14,548 bases of DNA from Candidatus Dadabacteria bacterium. Lineage in GTDB: Bacteria; Desulfobacterota_D; UBA1144; Nemesobacterales; CSP1-2. Numbering within the stretch: position 1 is the stretch's first letter; the number at the start of each line of letters is the position of its first letter. Positions 1 to 9,800 of this stretch are shown here, piece by piece. Position numbers and translations under genes: made by a program. The stretch is taken from contig JAKEHC010000010.1 in the NCBI GenBank assembly GCA_022615255.1, forward strand, positions 1-14,548, in the 5' to 3' direction. Below the pieces are notes generated by a model. It had not been told where the DNA came from. It did not search any database and saw nothing but the letters and a program-made list of their open reading frames with translations.

Positions 1-2683
1 CAAGCACTTCTTCCATTTTAGTCTTTTTAATGGAAAGCTCTTCTAATTTCTCTTTCTCTTTTTCTATAACATCCTCCGGGGCTCGCTCAAGAAAATCAGG
101 GTTGGAGAGTTTCTTATCCGCTTGTTCTGCCTCTCTTACAACCTTTGAGATTTCACGCTTTATTCTTTCAATCTCTTTTTCAATTTCAATTAATCCTTCT
201 ACAGGGAGAAAAACCTGAAGACCATCCATTACCTGAGAAATGGCTTTCCTGGGTTTTTCCTTTTGGGAAAGATTGATTTTGGTCCTTGCTAAGCTTTGAA
301 CAGAGCCTTTATTAGCTTGAATTATTTCACAAATGGCTTTGTTATCAGGTATTAGAATAATATCTACCGTCTTTGAGGGATGCACGCCTACTACTGCTCT
401 TAGGTTCCTTATCGCAATTATGACTTCTTTTATATACTCGATTTCGTTATATCCATCTTCGTAAATCTCTTCCTCATTGAAACTGGGGTAAGAACTTACA
501 GCAATGCTCTCTGAATCCTCTTCGTCAGAAGTCGGCAATTCAATGCCGAGCCCGAGTAGCCTTTGATAAATCTCCTCTGAAATAAAAGGAGAAAGGGGAT
601 GAAGAAGCTGTAAGGATGAAGTCAGCACCTTTAATAAAACACCTTGCGTTCTTCTTCTTGCATCCAGTTCATCTCCACTGAGCACTTGTTTTACAAGCTC
701 TATATACCAATCGCAAAAATCACCCCAGATAAAGTGGTAGGTCTTTCTCGCTACCTTATCAAACTCATAAGCATCATAAGCCTCATCTATCTCCTTTATG
801 GTTTTATTGAGCTTAGTGAGAATCCACTTGTCGGGGGTGGAGAGATTCGTAGAGACGACCCGGCGGGTCGTCTCTACATTATCCAAATTCATAAACACGA
901 ATCTAGACGCATTCCATATTTTGTTCATAAAGTTTCTGTAACCTTCTATGACAGAAAAAGAAAGCTTTATATCTCTTCCCTGAGCGGCGAGCGCAGCAAG
1001 ACTAAATCTCAAGGCATCCGCTCCAAGCTTATCCATTATATCTAGGGGATCGATGACATTACCCTTTGTTTTACTCATCTTCTCGCCCTTCTCATCCCTG
1101 ACAAGCGGATGGATGTAAACGTCTCCAAAGGGCACATCATCCATAAACTTGAGCCCCATCATCATCATTCTTGCAACCCAGAAAAAGAGGATGTCGAAGC
1201 TTGTGACTAAAACTGAGGTTGGATAGAAGATCTCAAGCTCCTTGGTTCGCTTAGGCCATCCTAGCGTCGCTAAGGGCCATAGCGCTGAGCTGAACCAGGT
1301 ATCAAGGACATCCGTTTCTTGCACTATGTTTCTAGAACCACAATGCTCACAAGCTCTTACCTCTTCAGTCGAGACTGTTATCCTCCCACAATCCCTGCAG
1401 AACCAGGCTGGAATCCTATGTCCCCACCAGATTTGTCTTGATATACACCAATCCCTTATGTTTCTCATCCATTCAAAATAAGTGTTCTTCCACCCTTCAG
1501 GGATGATTCTTGTTCTGCCACCCTCCACAGCCTCGATCGCAGGTATAGAAAGTGGCTTAGTACGAACAAACCACTGAAGGGAAAGCAGAGGCTCTACAAC
1601 CGTACCGCATCTATAGCACTTTCCTAACTGGAGCTCGTACTCCTCCACTTTTTCAAGTACACCCTCTTTCTCAAAGTCCTCTATGATACGTTTTCTACAC
1701 TCGAATCTATCAAGTTCAGCATATCTTCCAGCATTTTCATTCATAACGCCCTTAAAATTCATAATCTGAATTCTCGGAAGGTTGTGCCTTCCACCAATTT
1801 CAAAATCAGCAAAATCGTGGGCTGGCGTAATCTTTAAAGCCCCTGTTCCCATCTCCATATCTACGCCTTCATCGGCGATGATAGGGATTTTTCTACCTAC
1901 AACAGGTAAGATTACTTCTTCATCTATTAAATGTTTAAACCTTTTATCCATAGGATTAACCGCTACCGCGACGTCACCCATCATGGTTTCAGGTCTTGTC
2001 GTTGCTACAACTATGTAATTTTCAGATTTCTTATCGCTACCGGCTGAGGCAAAAGGATACCTCAAATAATATAACTTTCCTTTCGTATTTTCACGTGTAA
2101 CCTCTAAATCAGAAAGGGCTGTGTCACAACGAGGACACCAATTTACCAGATAATGACCCCTGTAAATAAGCCCTTCTCTCCAAAGCTTGACAAAAGCCTC
2201 TTTAACGGCGATCGAGAGCCCTTCATCCATGGTGAATCTTTCCCGTCGCCAGTCACAAGAGGCGCCAAGCCTTTTTAGCTGTACAATGATTCTATTTCCG
2301 TATATCTCTTTCCACTTTAAAACCCTTTTTATAAAATCCTCTCTACCCAAATCCGCTCGCTTGATCCCCTCTTTAAGAATCTCCCTTTCAACAACAATCT
2401 GGGTGGCAATTCCTGCATGGTCGGTTCCAGGAATCCATAGGGCGTTAAACCCTTTCATCCTCTTATACCGAACGAGCATATCCTGGAGCGTGTTATTTAA
2501 AGCGTGTCCTATGTGAAGGGAGCCGGTTATATTAGGAGGGGGAATAACTATCGAAAAGGAGGGTTTAGGAGAGGATGTAGAAACGTGGAAGTAATCTTTT
2601 TTAATCCAAAAATCTAGCCACTTATCCTCTACCTTTTTAGGGTCATATGTTTTCTCTATGCCTATTTTATTAGATTCGTCCAT
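1..2683 (-). CDS. valS: Valyl-tRNA synthetase (class Ia), 3' end cut by the window edge
   Basis: Charges tRNA-Val with valine in the cytoplasm and hydrolyses mischarged Thr-tRNA-Val. I translated 894 codons from ATG at 2683 with no stop or frameshift. The HIGH motif is H57-I-G-H60, in the context PPNITGSLHIGH. KMSKT lies at 535-539. The CP1 editing domain spans about 195-345 (TTRPETMMGD near 228, PAHDF near 287). Cys pairs at 183/186, 356/359, 429/432 and 445/448 look like zinc knuckles, as in Thermus-type ValRS. The anticodon-binding region is about 620-760. The charged C-terminal coiled coil (about 828-894) is the family's tRNA-binding arm, so probably only a few residues are missing. The start matches the usual KTYDPKKVEDKW N-terminus, but no Shine-Dalgarno precedes it: a heptad repeat array begins 3 nt upstream. 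An in-frame palindrome encodes residues 603-612. It is the last gene of the block, 98 nt after rpoC. Confidence 0.97.
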   Translation of the reverse strand, partial: MDESNKIGIEKTYDPKKVEDKWLDFWIKKDYFHVSTSSPKPSFSIVIPPPNITGSLHIGHALNNTLQDMLVRYKRMKGFNALWIPGTDHAGIATQIVVEREILKEGIKRADLGREDFIKRVLKWKEIYGNRIIVQLKRLGASCDWRRERFTMDEGLSIAVKEAFVKLWREGLIYRGHYLVNWCPRCDTALSDLEVTRENTKGKLYYLRYPFASAGSDKKSENYIVVATTRPETMMGDVAVAVNPMDKRFKHLIDEEVILPVVGRKIPIIADEGVDMEMGTGALKITPAHDFADFEIGGRHNLPRIQIMNFKGVMNENAGRYAELDRFECRKRIIEDFEKEGVLEKVEEYELQLGKCYRCGTVVEPLLSLQWFVRTKPLSIPAIEAVEGGRTRIIPEGWKNTYFEWMRNIRDWCISRQIWWGHRIPAWFCRDCGRITVSTEEVRACEHCGSRNIVQETDVLDTWFSSALWPLATLGWPKRTKELEIFYPTSVLVTSFDILFFWVARMMMMGLKFMDDVPFGDVYIHPLVRDEKGEKMSKTKGNVIDPLDIMDKLGADALRFSLAALAAQGRDIKLSFSVIEGYRNFMNKIWNASRFVFMNLDNVETTRRVVSTNLSTPDKWILTKLNKTIKEIDEAYDAYEFDKVARKTYHFIWGDFCDWYIELVKQVLSGDELDARRRTQGVLLKVLTSSLQLLHPLSPFISEEIYQRLLGLGIELPTSDEEDSESIAVSSYPSFNEEEIYEDGYNEIEYIKEVIIAIRNLRAVVGVHPSKTVDIILIPDNKAICEIIQANKGSVQSLARTKINLSQKEKPRKAISQVMDGLQVFLPVEGLIEIEKEIERIKREISKVVREAEQADKKLSNPDFLERAPEDVIEKEKEKLEELSIKKTKMEEVL
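849..877. repeat. Perfect 29-bp GC-rich palindrome inserted in frame in valS
   Basis: The left arm GTAGAGACGACCCG (849-862) and right arm CGGGTCGTCTCTAC (864-877) are exact reverse complements around the single base 863. In the valS frame it encodes VETTRRVVST (residues 603-612), in the linker between the catalytic core and the anticodon-binding domain, where ValRS proteins vary in length. It is much richer in GC than the surrounding gene. From memory, related palindromes beginning GTAGAGACG occur scattered in cyanobacterial and candidate-phylum genomes; I could not check this. Rickettsia palindromic elements are the known precedent for palindromes tolerated inside genes. A transposase is not present nearby, and no clean target-site duplication is visible. 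Confidence 0.85.
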
Positions 2684-2686
2684 GTT

Positions 2687-2784
2687 CGTGGTTCGTGAAT
2701 CTTATATCGTGAATCGTGTATCGTGTATCGTGTATCGAGCTGCGAGTCACGAGTCACGAGTCACGAGCCACGATTCACGACTTA
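2687..2784. repeat. Heptad tandem array with inverted halves in the rpoC-valS gap
   Basis: Fourteen consecutive 7-bp units fill the gap without a break. The half next to valS (2688-2736) reads GTGNATC: gtggttc, gtgaatc, ttatatc, gtgaatc, then gtgtatc three times. The half next to rpoC (2744-2785) reads roughly GAGTCAC: three exact copies, then gagccac, gattcac and gacttac. The halves are complementary. 2707-2718 and 2769-2780 form a perfect 12-bp inverted repeat, and the inner units extend the stem as 5-bp blocks separated by 2-nt mismatches every 7 bp. The array includes the rpoC stop codon (2782-2784) and ends 3 nt before the valS ATG. No U-tract follows the hairpin, so it is not a standard intrinsic terminator. 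Confidence 0.92.
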
Positions 2785-5700
2785 CTTTTCAACCGGTGGG
2801 GTAGGAACGGGTATTTCTATCGCTTTGATTTCTACATCTACATTTCTATACATAGGTAATCCGGTGCCTGCCGGTATTAATCGTCCCATAATCACATTTT
2901 CTTTTAGCCCGCGGAGAGAATCCACCTTTCCTTCACAAGCCGCCTCAGTAAGCACCCTCGTAGTTTCCTGGAACGACGCCGCTGAGAGCCAGCTATCAGT
3001 GCTGAGGGAGGCTCTTGTGATACCAAGAAGGAGTGGCTCCGCTGTGGCTGGTTTTCCACCCTCTGAGGTAACTCTTTCATTCTCTTCAAAGAAGACTATC
3101 CTTTCGACAGGTTCACCAACAAGAAACGTAGTGTCTCCGGGGTCTTTGATTCTAACGCGCTTTAACATCTGTCTTACTATTATCTCTATGTGCTTATCGT
3201 TTATCTTAACTCCCTGGAGCCTGTACACCTGTTGTATTTCGTCTACCAGATACCTTGCAAGGGCTTTCTCCCCTCGAATTCTCAGTACATCGTGAGGGTT
3301 AACTGCGCCGTCCACTAGTTGGTCTCCAGCCTTTACACGCTCGCCATCCCTGACTAATACATGCTTCCCTCTTGGAACGAGGTACTCTTTAGGTTCGCCA
3401 ATATCAGGAGTAACTACGATTTTTCTTTTTCCCTTTAGATCCTTTCCAAAAGATACGATCCCATCAATTTCACTAACAATTGCAGGATCCCTTGGAAGCC
3501 TTGCCTCAAACAACTCCGCTACCCTTGGTAACCCTCCAGTGATGTCTTTAGTCTTAGCCGTTTCTCTTGGAATCTTTGCAAATACATCCCCCGCGTGAAC
3601 CATATCGCCTTCGCTTTTTTCAATAATCGCTCCGACCGGAAGAAGATATTGAGCCGCTTTTCCACGTTTTTCTGTGACAACTATAGCGGGGTGTAAGTCG
3701 GGATTCTTCGATTCGACAACAACCTTTTTAAAGATACCTGTGACCTCGTCTACCTGCTCTTTCATGCTTATGCCTTCTTCAAGGTCCTGGAAGCTTACAC
3801 GCCCATCTACCTCGGATATAAATGGTGTGGTGTAAGGATCCCACTCAGCCAGCAGTGATCCCTCTTTTATTTGGTCACCCTCCTCAATCCTTAACTTTGC
3901 TCCAAGAACAAGAGGATATCTTTCACGTTCATATCCCATTTCATCTATTATGGCTAAGATTCCGGTCCGATTTATTACAACGAGTTTCCCCTCGTTATTT
4001 CTGACTGTTCTAACACCTATAAGCTTTACAGTCCCTTCGTGTCTGCTCTCAAGCGTGCTCTCTGCAACCCTCTGGCTTGCAGCACCACCTATATGGAATG
4101 TTCTCATAGTAAGCTGGGTACCAGGTTCTCCAATCGACTGTGCTGCAATAATCCCCACAGCTTCTCCGATGTTTACTAACGCCCCTCTTGCAAGGTCCCT
4201 GCCGTAACAAAGCACGCATACGCCTTGCCTTGCCTCGCAAGTAAGAACAGACCTTATTTTTAGCTCTGTAATGCTACCAGCATCATCAATAGCGTTCGCC
4301 GCCTGTTCGTCTATCTCTTGGTTCGCTCTAACAATAATCTTTCTAGTAACGGGGTCCCTTATATCCTCAAGCACAACACGACCTAATATTCTCTCTCCTA
4401 TCCGGTCTATTATCTCTCCACCTTCGATAAGAGCTCCTACGGTGATGCCATCAATGGTGCCGCAGTCGTATTCGGCTATAGTCGCATCCTGGGCAACATC
4501 AATTAACCTTCTGGTGAGGTATCCTGCGTTTGCAGTCTTTAAAGCGGTATCGGCAAGCCCCTTTCTCGCCCCGTGCGTTGATATGAAGTATTGAAGCACA
4601 GTGAGACCCTCACGGAAGTTTGAGGTAATTGGGGTTTCAATGATTTCCCCCGAGGGTTTTGCCATAAGGCCCCTCATACCGGCAAGCTGACGAACCTGTG
4701 TTTGGCTTCCTCTGGCACCTGAATCCACCATCATATAGATCGGATTTGTACTGGGTGCAGAAACTTCATTTTCCTTCTGGTCTTTTAAAATATCTACAGA
4801 CAGTTCATTAAGCATTTCCTGGGCGATTTCGTCGCTTGTCTTAGCCCATATGTCTATTACCTTATTGTATCTCTCACCATCTGTGATGAGCCCCTGAGAA
4901 TACTGCGTTTGTACCTTAACCACCTCATTATACGCCTTTCGTATCAGCTCCTCTTTTTTCTTTGGAATCTTCATATCATCGATTGAGATTGATATCCCCG
5001 CTTTGGTTGAAAATTGAAATCCTAGCGTCCTCAAACGGTCTGCCAGGATAACCGTGCTCTTTCCGCCGGCAATTCTGAAGCAGCTATCCACAAGCTCCTC
5101 GATAGCGCGTTTTGTCATCACCTTGTTTACAAGCTCAAATGGAACCTCCTTTGGCATAATCTCATAGAGCAGCATCCTTCCAACAGTGGTTTCTTGCATC
5201 TTCCCTTCAATTCGTGCTCGGATCCTGGCATGAATCTCCACCTCACCTGAATCATAAGCCATCCTTACCTCTTCAATGGATGAAAATGCCTTCCCCTCCC
5301 CCTTCTCAAAAGGAACCTCCCTAGTCATATAATAAATACCAAGAACTATATCTTGAGTAGGAAGTATTATCGGCTTTCCATGTGCAGGCGAAAGGATATT
5401 ATTAGTTGACATAACAAGAGCCCTGCACTCCGTTTGAGCCTCTATAGAAAGCGGTACATGAACCGCCATCTGGTCCCCATCAAAGTCAGCGTTGTATGCA
5501 GGACACACAAGTGGGTGTATTTGAATAGCCTTATCTTCAATAAGCTTAGGCTCAAATGCTTGAATGCTAAGGCGATGAAGCGTTGGAGCACGGTTTAGGA
5601 GCACAGGATGCTCCTGCACAACCTCATCAAGCGCATCCCAGACAATTGGCGCCTCTTGCTCTACAAGCTTCTTGGCAATCTTAATTGTCTGCGCCTTACC

Positions 5701-6861
5701 CCATTTCTCTAATTTCTGGTATATAAATGGCCTAAAAAGCTCAAGCGCCATCTGCTTAGGCAACCCACACTGATGGAGCCTCAGCTCAGGACCAATTACG
5801 ATTACAGAGCGCCCTGAATAATCCACCCTTTTCCCAAGGAGGTTTTGACGAAACCTACCCTGCTTTCCCTTTATTATGTCGCTTAGACTTTTTAGTGGAC
5901 GATGGTTGTGTGCTAACACAGGCCTTCCGCGTCGTCCATTTTCAAAAAGCGCATCCACAGCCTCTTGAAGCATCCTTTTTTCGTTTCTAACAATTATATC
6001 AGGCGCGCCAAGCTCTAGTAGTTTCCTAAGACGGTTATTTCTATTTATCACCCGACGGTAAAGATCATTTAAGTCAGAGGTAGCGAATCTTCCACCATCC
6101 AATGGAACAAGCGGCCTTAAGTCAGGAGGAAGTATCGGGATTCTAGTAAGAATCATCCACTCAGCTCGGTTTCCAGATTGCCTGAAGGCTTCAACAATAC
6201 GGAGTCTTTTAGCGATCCTTGACCTCTTTATCGGAGATGCCGTATCCTTCATCTCAAGTCTAAGATGCTCGGACAAATGGACAAGGTCTATTTTCTTGAG
6301 CATATCTCTAATCGTTTCAGCCCCCATTCCAACCTTAAAAGTCTGTCCATTGTCGTCTAGTAATTTTCTATATTTCTCTTCACTCAAGACCTCTCCGAAT
6401 TTGAGCTGAGTTCCCCCGGGATCAACGACAACATATGCCTCATAGTACAAAACCCTTTCTAAGTCCTTTAAAGTCATATCCAAAAGCATTCCTATTCTGC
6501 TAGGGATGCTCCTTAGAAACCATATATGAGCAACTGGAGAGGAAAGTTCTATATGCCCCATTCTTTCACGCCTTACCTTGCTCGATATGACTTCAACGCC
6601 ACATTTCTCACAGGTATGCCCTCTGTGTTTAAGCCTCCTATATTTTCCACAGAGGCACTCATAATCCTTTACCGGACCGAATATCTTCGCACAGAACAAG
6701 CCGCTTCGTTCAGGTTTGAACGTTCTATAATTAATGGTTTCTGGCTTTTTTACCTCACCTGAAGACCAATCCTTGATCTTATCAGGCGAAGCAATAGCGA
6801 TCTTCACCGAAGAGTAGTCCGAAGGATTTTTAGGTTTTTCAAAGAGGGTATCTATATCCAC
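2782..6861 (-). CDS. rpoC: DNA-directed RNA polymerase subunit beta'
   Basis: Largest subunit of the core RNA polymerase, holding the catalytic magnesium site. 1359 aa, against 1407 in E. coli. The N-terminal zinc site is C69, C71, C84, C87. The catalytic motif NADFDGDQM is at 457-465, with metal-binding Asp459, 461 and 463. The second zinc site is C800, C875, C882, C885. The bridge helix lies about 765-800 and the trigger loop begins near GEPGTQLTMRTFHIGGA (911-927). It is followed by a long insertion matching the SI3 type of E. coli before KDITGGLPRVAELFEAR. The C-terminal ENVIMGRLIPAGTG is present, followed by a short proline-containing tail ending PTPPVEK. The GTG start gives MDIDTLFEKP and lies 6 nt after a strong GGGAGG inside the end of rpoB. 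Only 3 nt separate the rpoB stop from this start, so translation is probably coupled. Confidence 0.99.
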   Translation of the reverse strand: MDIDTLFEKPKNPSDYSSVKIAIASPDKIKDWSSGEVKKPETINYRTFKPERSGLFCAKIFGPVKDYECLCGKYRRLKHRGHTCEKCGVEVISSKVRRERMGHIELSSPVAHIWFLRSIPSRIGMLLDMTLKDLERVLYYEAYVVVDPGGTQLKFGEVLSEEKYRKLLDDNGQTFKVGMGAETIRDMLKKIDLVHLSEHLRLEMKDTASPIKRSRIAKRLRIVEAFRQSGNRAEWMILTRIPILPPDLRPLVPLDGGRFATSDLNDLYRRVINRNNRLRKLLELGAPDIIVRNEKRMLQEAVDALFENGRRGRPVLAHNHRPLKSLSDIIKGKQGRFRQNLLGKRVDYSGRSVIVIGPELRLHQCGLPKQMALELFRPFIYQKLEKWGKAQTIKIAKKLVEQEAPIVWDALDEVVQEHPVLLNRAPTLHRLSIQAFEPKLIEDKAIQIHPLVCPAYNADFDGDQMAVHVPLSIEAQTECRALVMSTNNILSPAHGKPIILPTQDIVLGIYYMTREVPFEKGEGKAFSSIEEVRMAYDSGEVEIHARIRARIEGKMQETTVGRMLLYEIMPKEVPFELVNKVMTKRAIEELVDSCFRIAGGKSTVILADRLRTLGFQFSTKAGISISIDDMKIPKKKEELIRKAYNEVVKVQTQYSQGLITDGERYNKVIDIWAKTSDEIAQEMLNELSVDILKDQKENEVSAPSTNPIYMMVDSGARGSQTQVRQLAGMRGLMAKPSGEIIETPITSNFREGLTVLQYFISTHGARKGLADTALKTANAGYLTRRLIDVAQDATIAEYDCGTIDGITVGALIEGGEIIDRIGERILGRVVLEDIRDPVTRKIIVRANQEIDEQAANAIDDAGSITELKIRSVLTCEARQGVCVLCYGRDLARGALVNIGEAVGIIAAQSIGEPGTQLTMRTFHIGGAASQRVAESTLESRHEGTVKLIGVRTVRNNEGKLVVINRTGILAIIDEMGYERERYPLVLGAKLRIEEGDQIKEGSLLAEWDPYTTPFISEVDGRVSFQDLEEGISMKEQVDEVTGIFKKVVVESKNPDLHPAIVVTEKRGKAAQYLLPVGAIIEKSEGDMVHAGDVFAKIPRETAKTKDITGGLPRVAELFEARLPRDPAIVSEIDGIVSFGKDLKGKRKIVVTPDIGEPKEYLVPRGKHVLVRDGERVKAGDQLVDGAVNPHDVLRIRGEKALARYLVDEIQQVYRLQGVKINDKHIEIIVRQMLKRVRIKDPGDTTFLVGEPVERIVFFEENERVTSEGGKPATAEPLLLGITRASLSTDSWLSAASFQETTRVLTEAACEGKVDSLRGLKENVIMGRLIPAGTGLPMYRNVDVEIKAIEIPVPTPPVEK

Positions 6862-6864
6862 TTT

Positions 6865-9800
6865 TTACCTCCCTCCCTTTTGTTTTTGTAATTCTGCCCT
6901 TCCATCACCACCCTCCTCCATAAGGTCAATGTCTAGTGCAAGAGCTTGAAGCTCTTTCACCAGAACCTTAAAAGATTCGGGAAGTCCAGGTTCAAAATTC
7001 ATATCTCCCTTTACAACAGAATCGAATATCCTTGTTCTTCCAATCACATCATCAGATTTCACAGTGAGAAATTCCTGGAGCGTGTAAGAAGCTCCATAGG
7101 CCTCGAGAGCCCAGACCTCCATTTCTCCAAGCCTCTGTCCGCCAAAATGGGCTTTACCGCCAAGGGGTTGCTGTGTAACAAGGGAATAAGGTCCTATAGC
7201 CCTTGCATGAATCTTGTCCTCAACCAAGTGATGGAGCTTCAACATATACATCACACCTACTGTTACCTTTTGATCAAACGGCTCACCAGTGCGTCCATCA
7301 AACAGTATCGTTTTTCCATCCTGCGGAAGTCCTGTGACTCTAAGCATTTCCTTTACTTCTTCTTCGGTTGCACCGTCGAATACCGGCGATTCAATCGGCA
7401 CTCCTTCTTTGAGTCTCTTTACGAGTTTAACGACCTCTTCATCACTTAATTGGTCTATAAAGCGTTTTATTTCCCTTGAATTGTAAATCTCATTAAGTTT
7501 TTTTCTTAGTGATCCTGGATTGAACTCCTGCTCAATATACTCATTCAACTTTTGACCAAGCTCGTTTGCAGCCCAACCTAAATGCGTCTCCAGAATTTGT
7601 CCTACGTTCATTCTTGAGGGAACACCTAGAGGGTTAAGAACCATATCCACCGGCGTTCCATCGGGAAGATAAGGCATATCCTCCTCAGAAAGTATCTTGG
7701 ATACAACACCCTTATTCCCGTGTCTTCCAGCCATCTTATCGCCAACTTGTAGCTTTCTTTTTACCGCAACATGCACCTTTACGACCTTTAGAACTCCAGG
7801 GGGGAGTTCATCAGGCCGAGTCAATTTGTCTATCTTATTGTTATAAACCATCTTTACTAAGTCTATCTGTTCAAGTGTTTTTTCAATCGCAGTCTTAACT
7901 TCAGCCTCTATCTTCTCGCCCCTTTCAACGCCTATATCCGCTAGTTTCTCAAATGGTATAGGCTGAAGATCCTCTTCATTTATCTTCTCGCCTTTTTTGA
8001 TTACTGCTTTTCTATTTACAGTTAATCTTGCCGAAGCGACTTTACCCACTAAAAGGGACCTTATTCTTTCAAGGGCGCCTTCTTTCAAGATCTTTATCTC
8101 GTCATCCCTATCTTGTTTGAGGCGTGCTACCTCAAAATCCTCTATACTCTTAGCCCTCTCGTCTTTATCCACCATTCTAGACGTAAGCATCTTTACATCT
8201 ATTACAGTGCCATATACACCCGGATTAGCTCTAAGGGAGGTATCTTTTACATCACCCGCTTTATCTCCAAAGATGGCTCTAAGAAGCCTTTCCTCAGGTG
8301 AAAGCTGAGTTTCCCCTTTAGGAGAAATCTTACCAACTAAGATATCTCCAGGTTTTACCTCCGCACCTATTCTTATTATTCCGCTTTCATCAAGATCCTT
8401 AAGCGTGTCTTCACCTACATTTGGTATATCCCTTGTGATTTCTTCACGTCCTAGCTTTGTCTCACGTGCTATGCACTCGAACTCTTCGATATGAATAGAT
8501 GTGAACTTATCTTCCCTAACTATTCTCTCACTTATGAGGATCGCATCTTCAAAGTTGTATCCACCCCACGGCATAAAGGCTACGAGCACATTCTGTCCTA
8601 GAGAAAGCTCGCCGTGACTCGTCGAGGGTCCATCCGCAATAACCTGTCCCTTTTTAACAGCCTGTCCCTTTCCGATTACCGGTCTTTGATTCCAACAGGT
8701 ATTCTGGTTAGATCTCTGAAACTTTGTCAAGTTGTAAATCTCGACCCCGGCATCCTTACCATCGCCTGAAACCCTTACAACTATTCTTGAGGCATCTACA
8801 TACTCCACAGTGCCGTCTCTATTTACGACAACAGTTATCCCTGAGTCCTTAGCTACAGTTCTCTCTAGACCAGTTCCCACTAGGGGTGCAGACGTGCGAA
8901 TGAGAGGAACAGCCTGGCGTTGCATATTAGATCCCATAAGCGCGCGGTTTGCATCATCGTGTTCAAGAAATGGGATGAGTGCCGCAGAAACGGAAACAAG
9001 TTGAGCCGGAGACACATCCATGAGCTCAACTCTATCGCGCTCAACCATGAGAAACTCTCCTCTGTGGCGTGCCGATATAAGCTCAGACATAAAGCGCCCA
9101 TCCTCATCTAAAGGTGCGTTCGCTTGGGCAATTATATAATCTTCCTCTTCAAGAGCATTAAGAAAAACAATATCAGATGTCACCTTCCCATTTTTTACAG
9201 TCCTATATGGAGCCTGAATAAAACCGTGGTCGTTTACCTTTGCAAATGTGCTTAAGCTCGATATAAGACCGATATTTGGACCCTCTGGCGTCTCGATTGG
9301 GCATATCCTTCCATAATGCGAAGCATGAACGTCACGGACCTCGAATCCCGCACGCTCCCTCGTGAGTCCCCCAGGTCCGAGCGCACTCAGCCTTCTTTTA
9401 TGCGTAATCTCAGATAATGGGTTTGTTTGATCCATAAATTGGGACAACTGCCCCGTTGCAAAAAACTCTTTTATGACCGAGATAACTGTCTTTGGGATAA
9501 GAAGCTCACTTGGCATCAGGTTTTCTACAGCTTGATATCCCATCTTTTCTCTTACCGATCTTGCGAGCCTCTCTAATCCATGATAGAAACGCTCCTCAAC
9601 GAGCTCTCCCACCGTTCGAACCCTTCTATTGCCAAGATGATCAATATCGTCAATCGTACCTCTTGCACCCTTAAGGTTAAGGAGATACCTAACCGTCTCT
9701 ATCATGTCTTCCTTTGTAAGTGTAAGTTCATCCTCAGAAACCTTGCGGTTAAGCTTATAATTAACCTTAATGCGGCCTACCTTAGAAAGCCTGTAGGTGT

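Noticed and set aside
849..877. Intrinsic terminator or IS end
   Set aside because: It lies inside an open, in-frame valS, has no T-run, and no transposase or second end is nearby.
30..2516. Plus-strand open frames across the left end
   Set aside because: They lie opposite valS, which reads through without a stop and has all family motifs; they resemble no known protein.
1..2683. Frameshifted or broken valS
   Set aside because: Translation of all 894 codons from 2683 is uninterrupted; it is only cut by the window edge.
2707..2780. Intrinsic terminator after rpoC
   Set aside because: The hairpin is strong but no U-tract follows on the transcribed strand; ATAAGATTCACG comes next.
2684..2781. 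T-box riboswitch controlling valS
   Set aside because: The gap is 98 nt and entirely heptad repeat; there is no T-box sequence, specifier stem or terminator.
2687..2784. CRISPR array
   Set aside because: The units are 7 bp, contiguous and without spacers; no cas genes are present.
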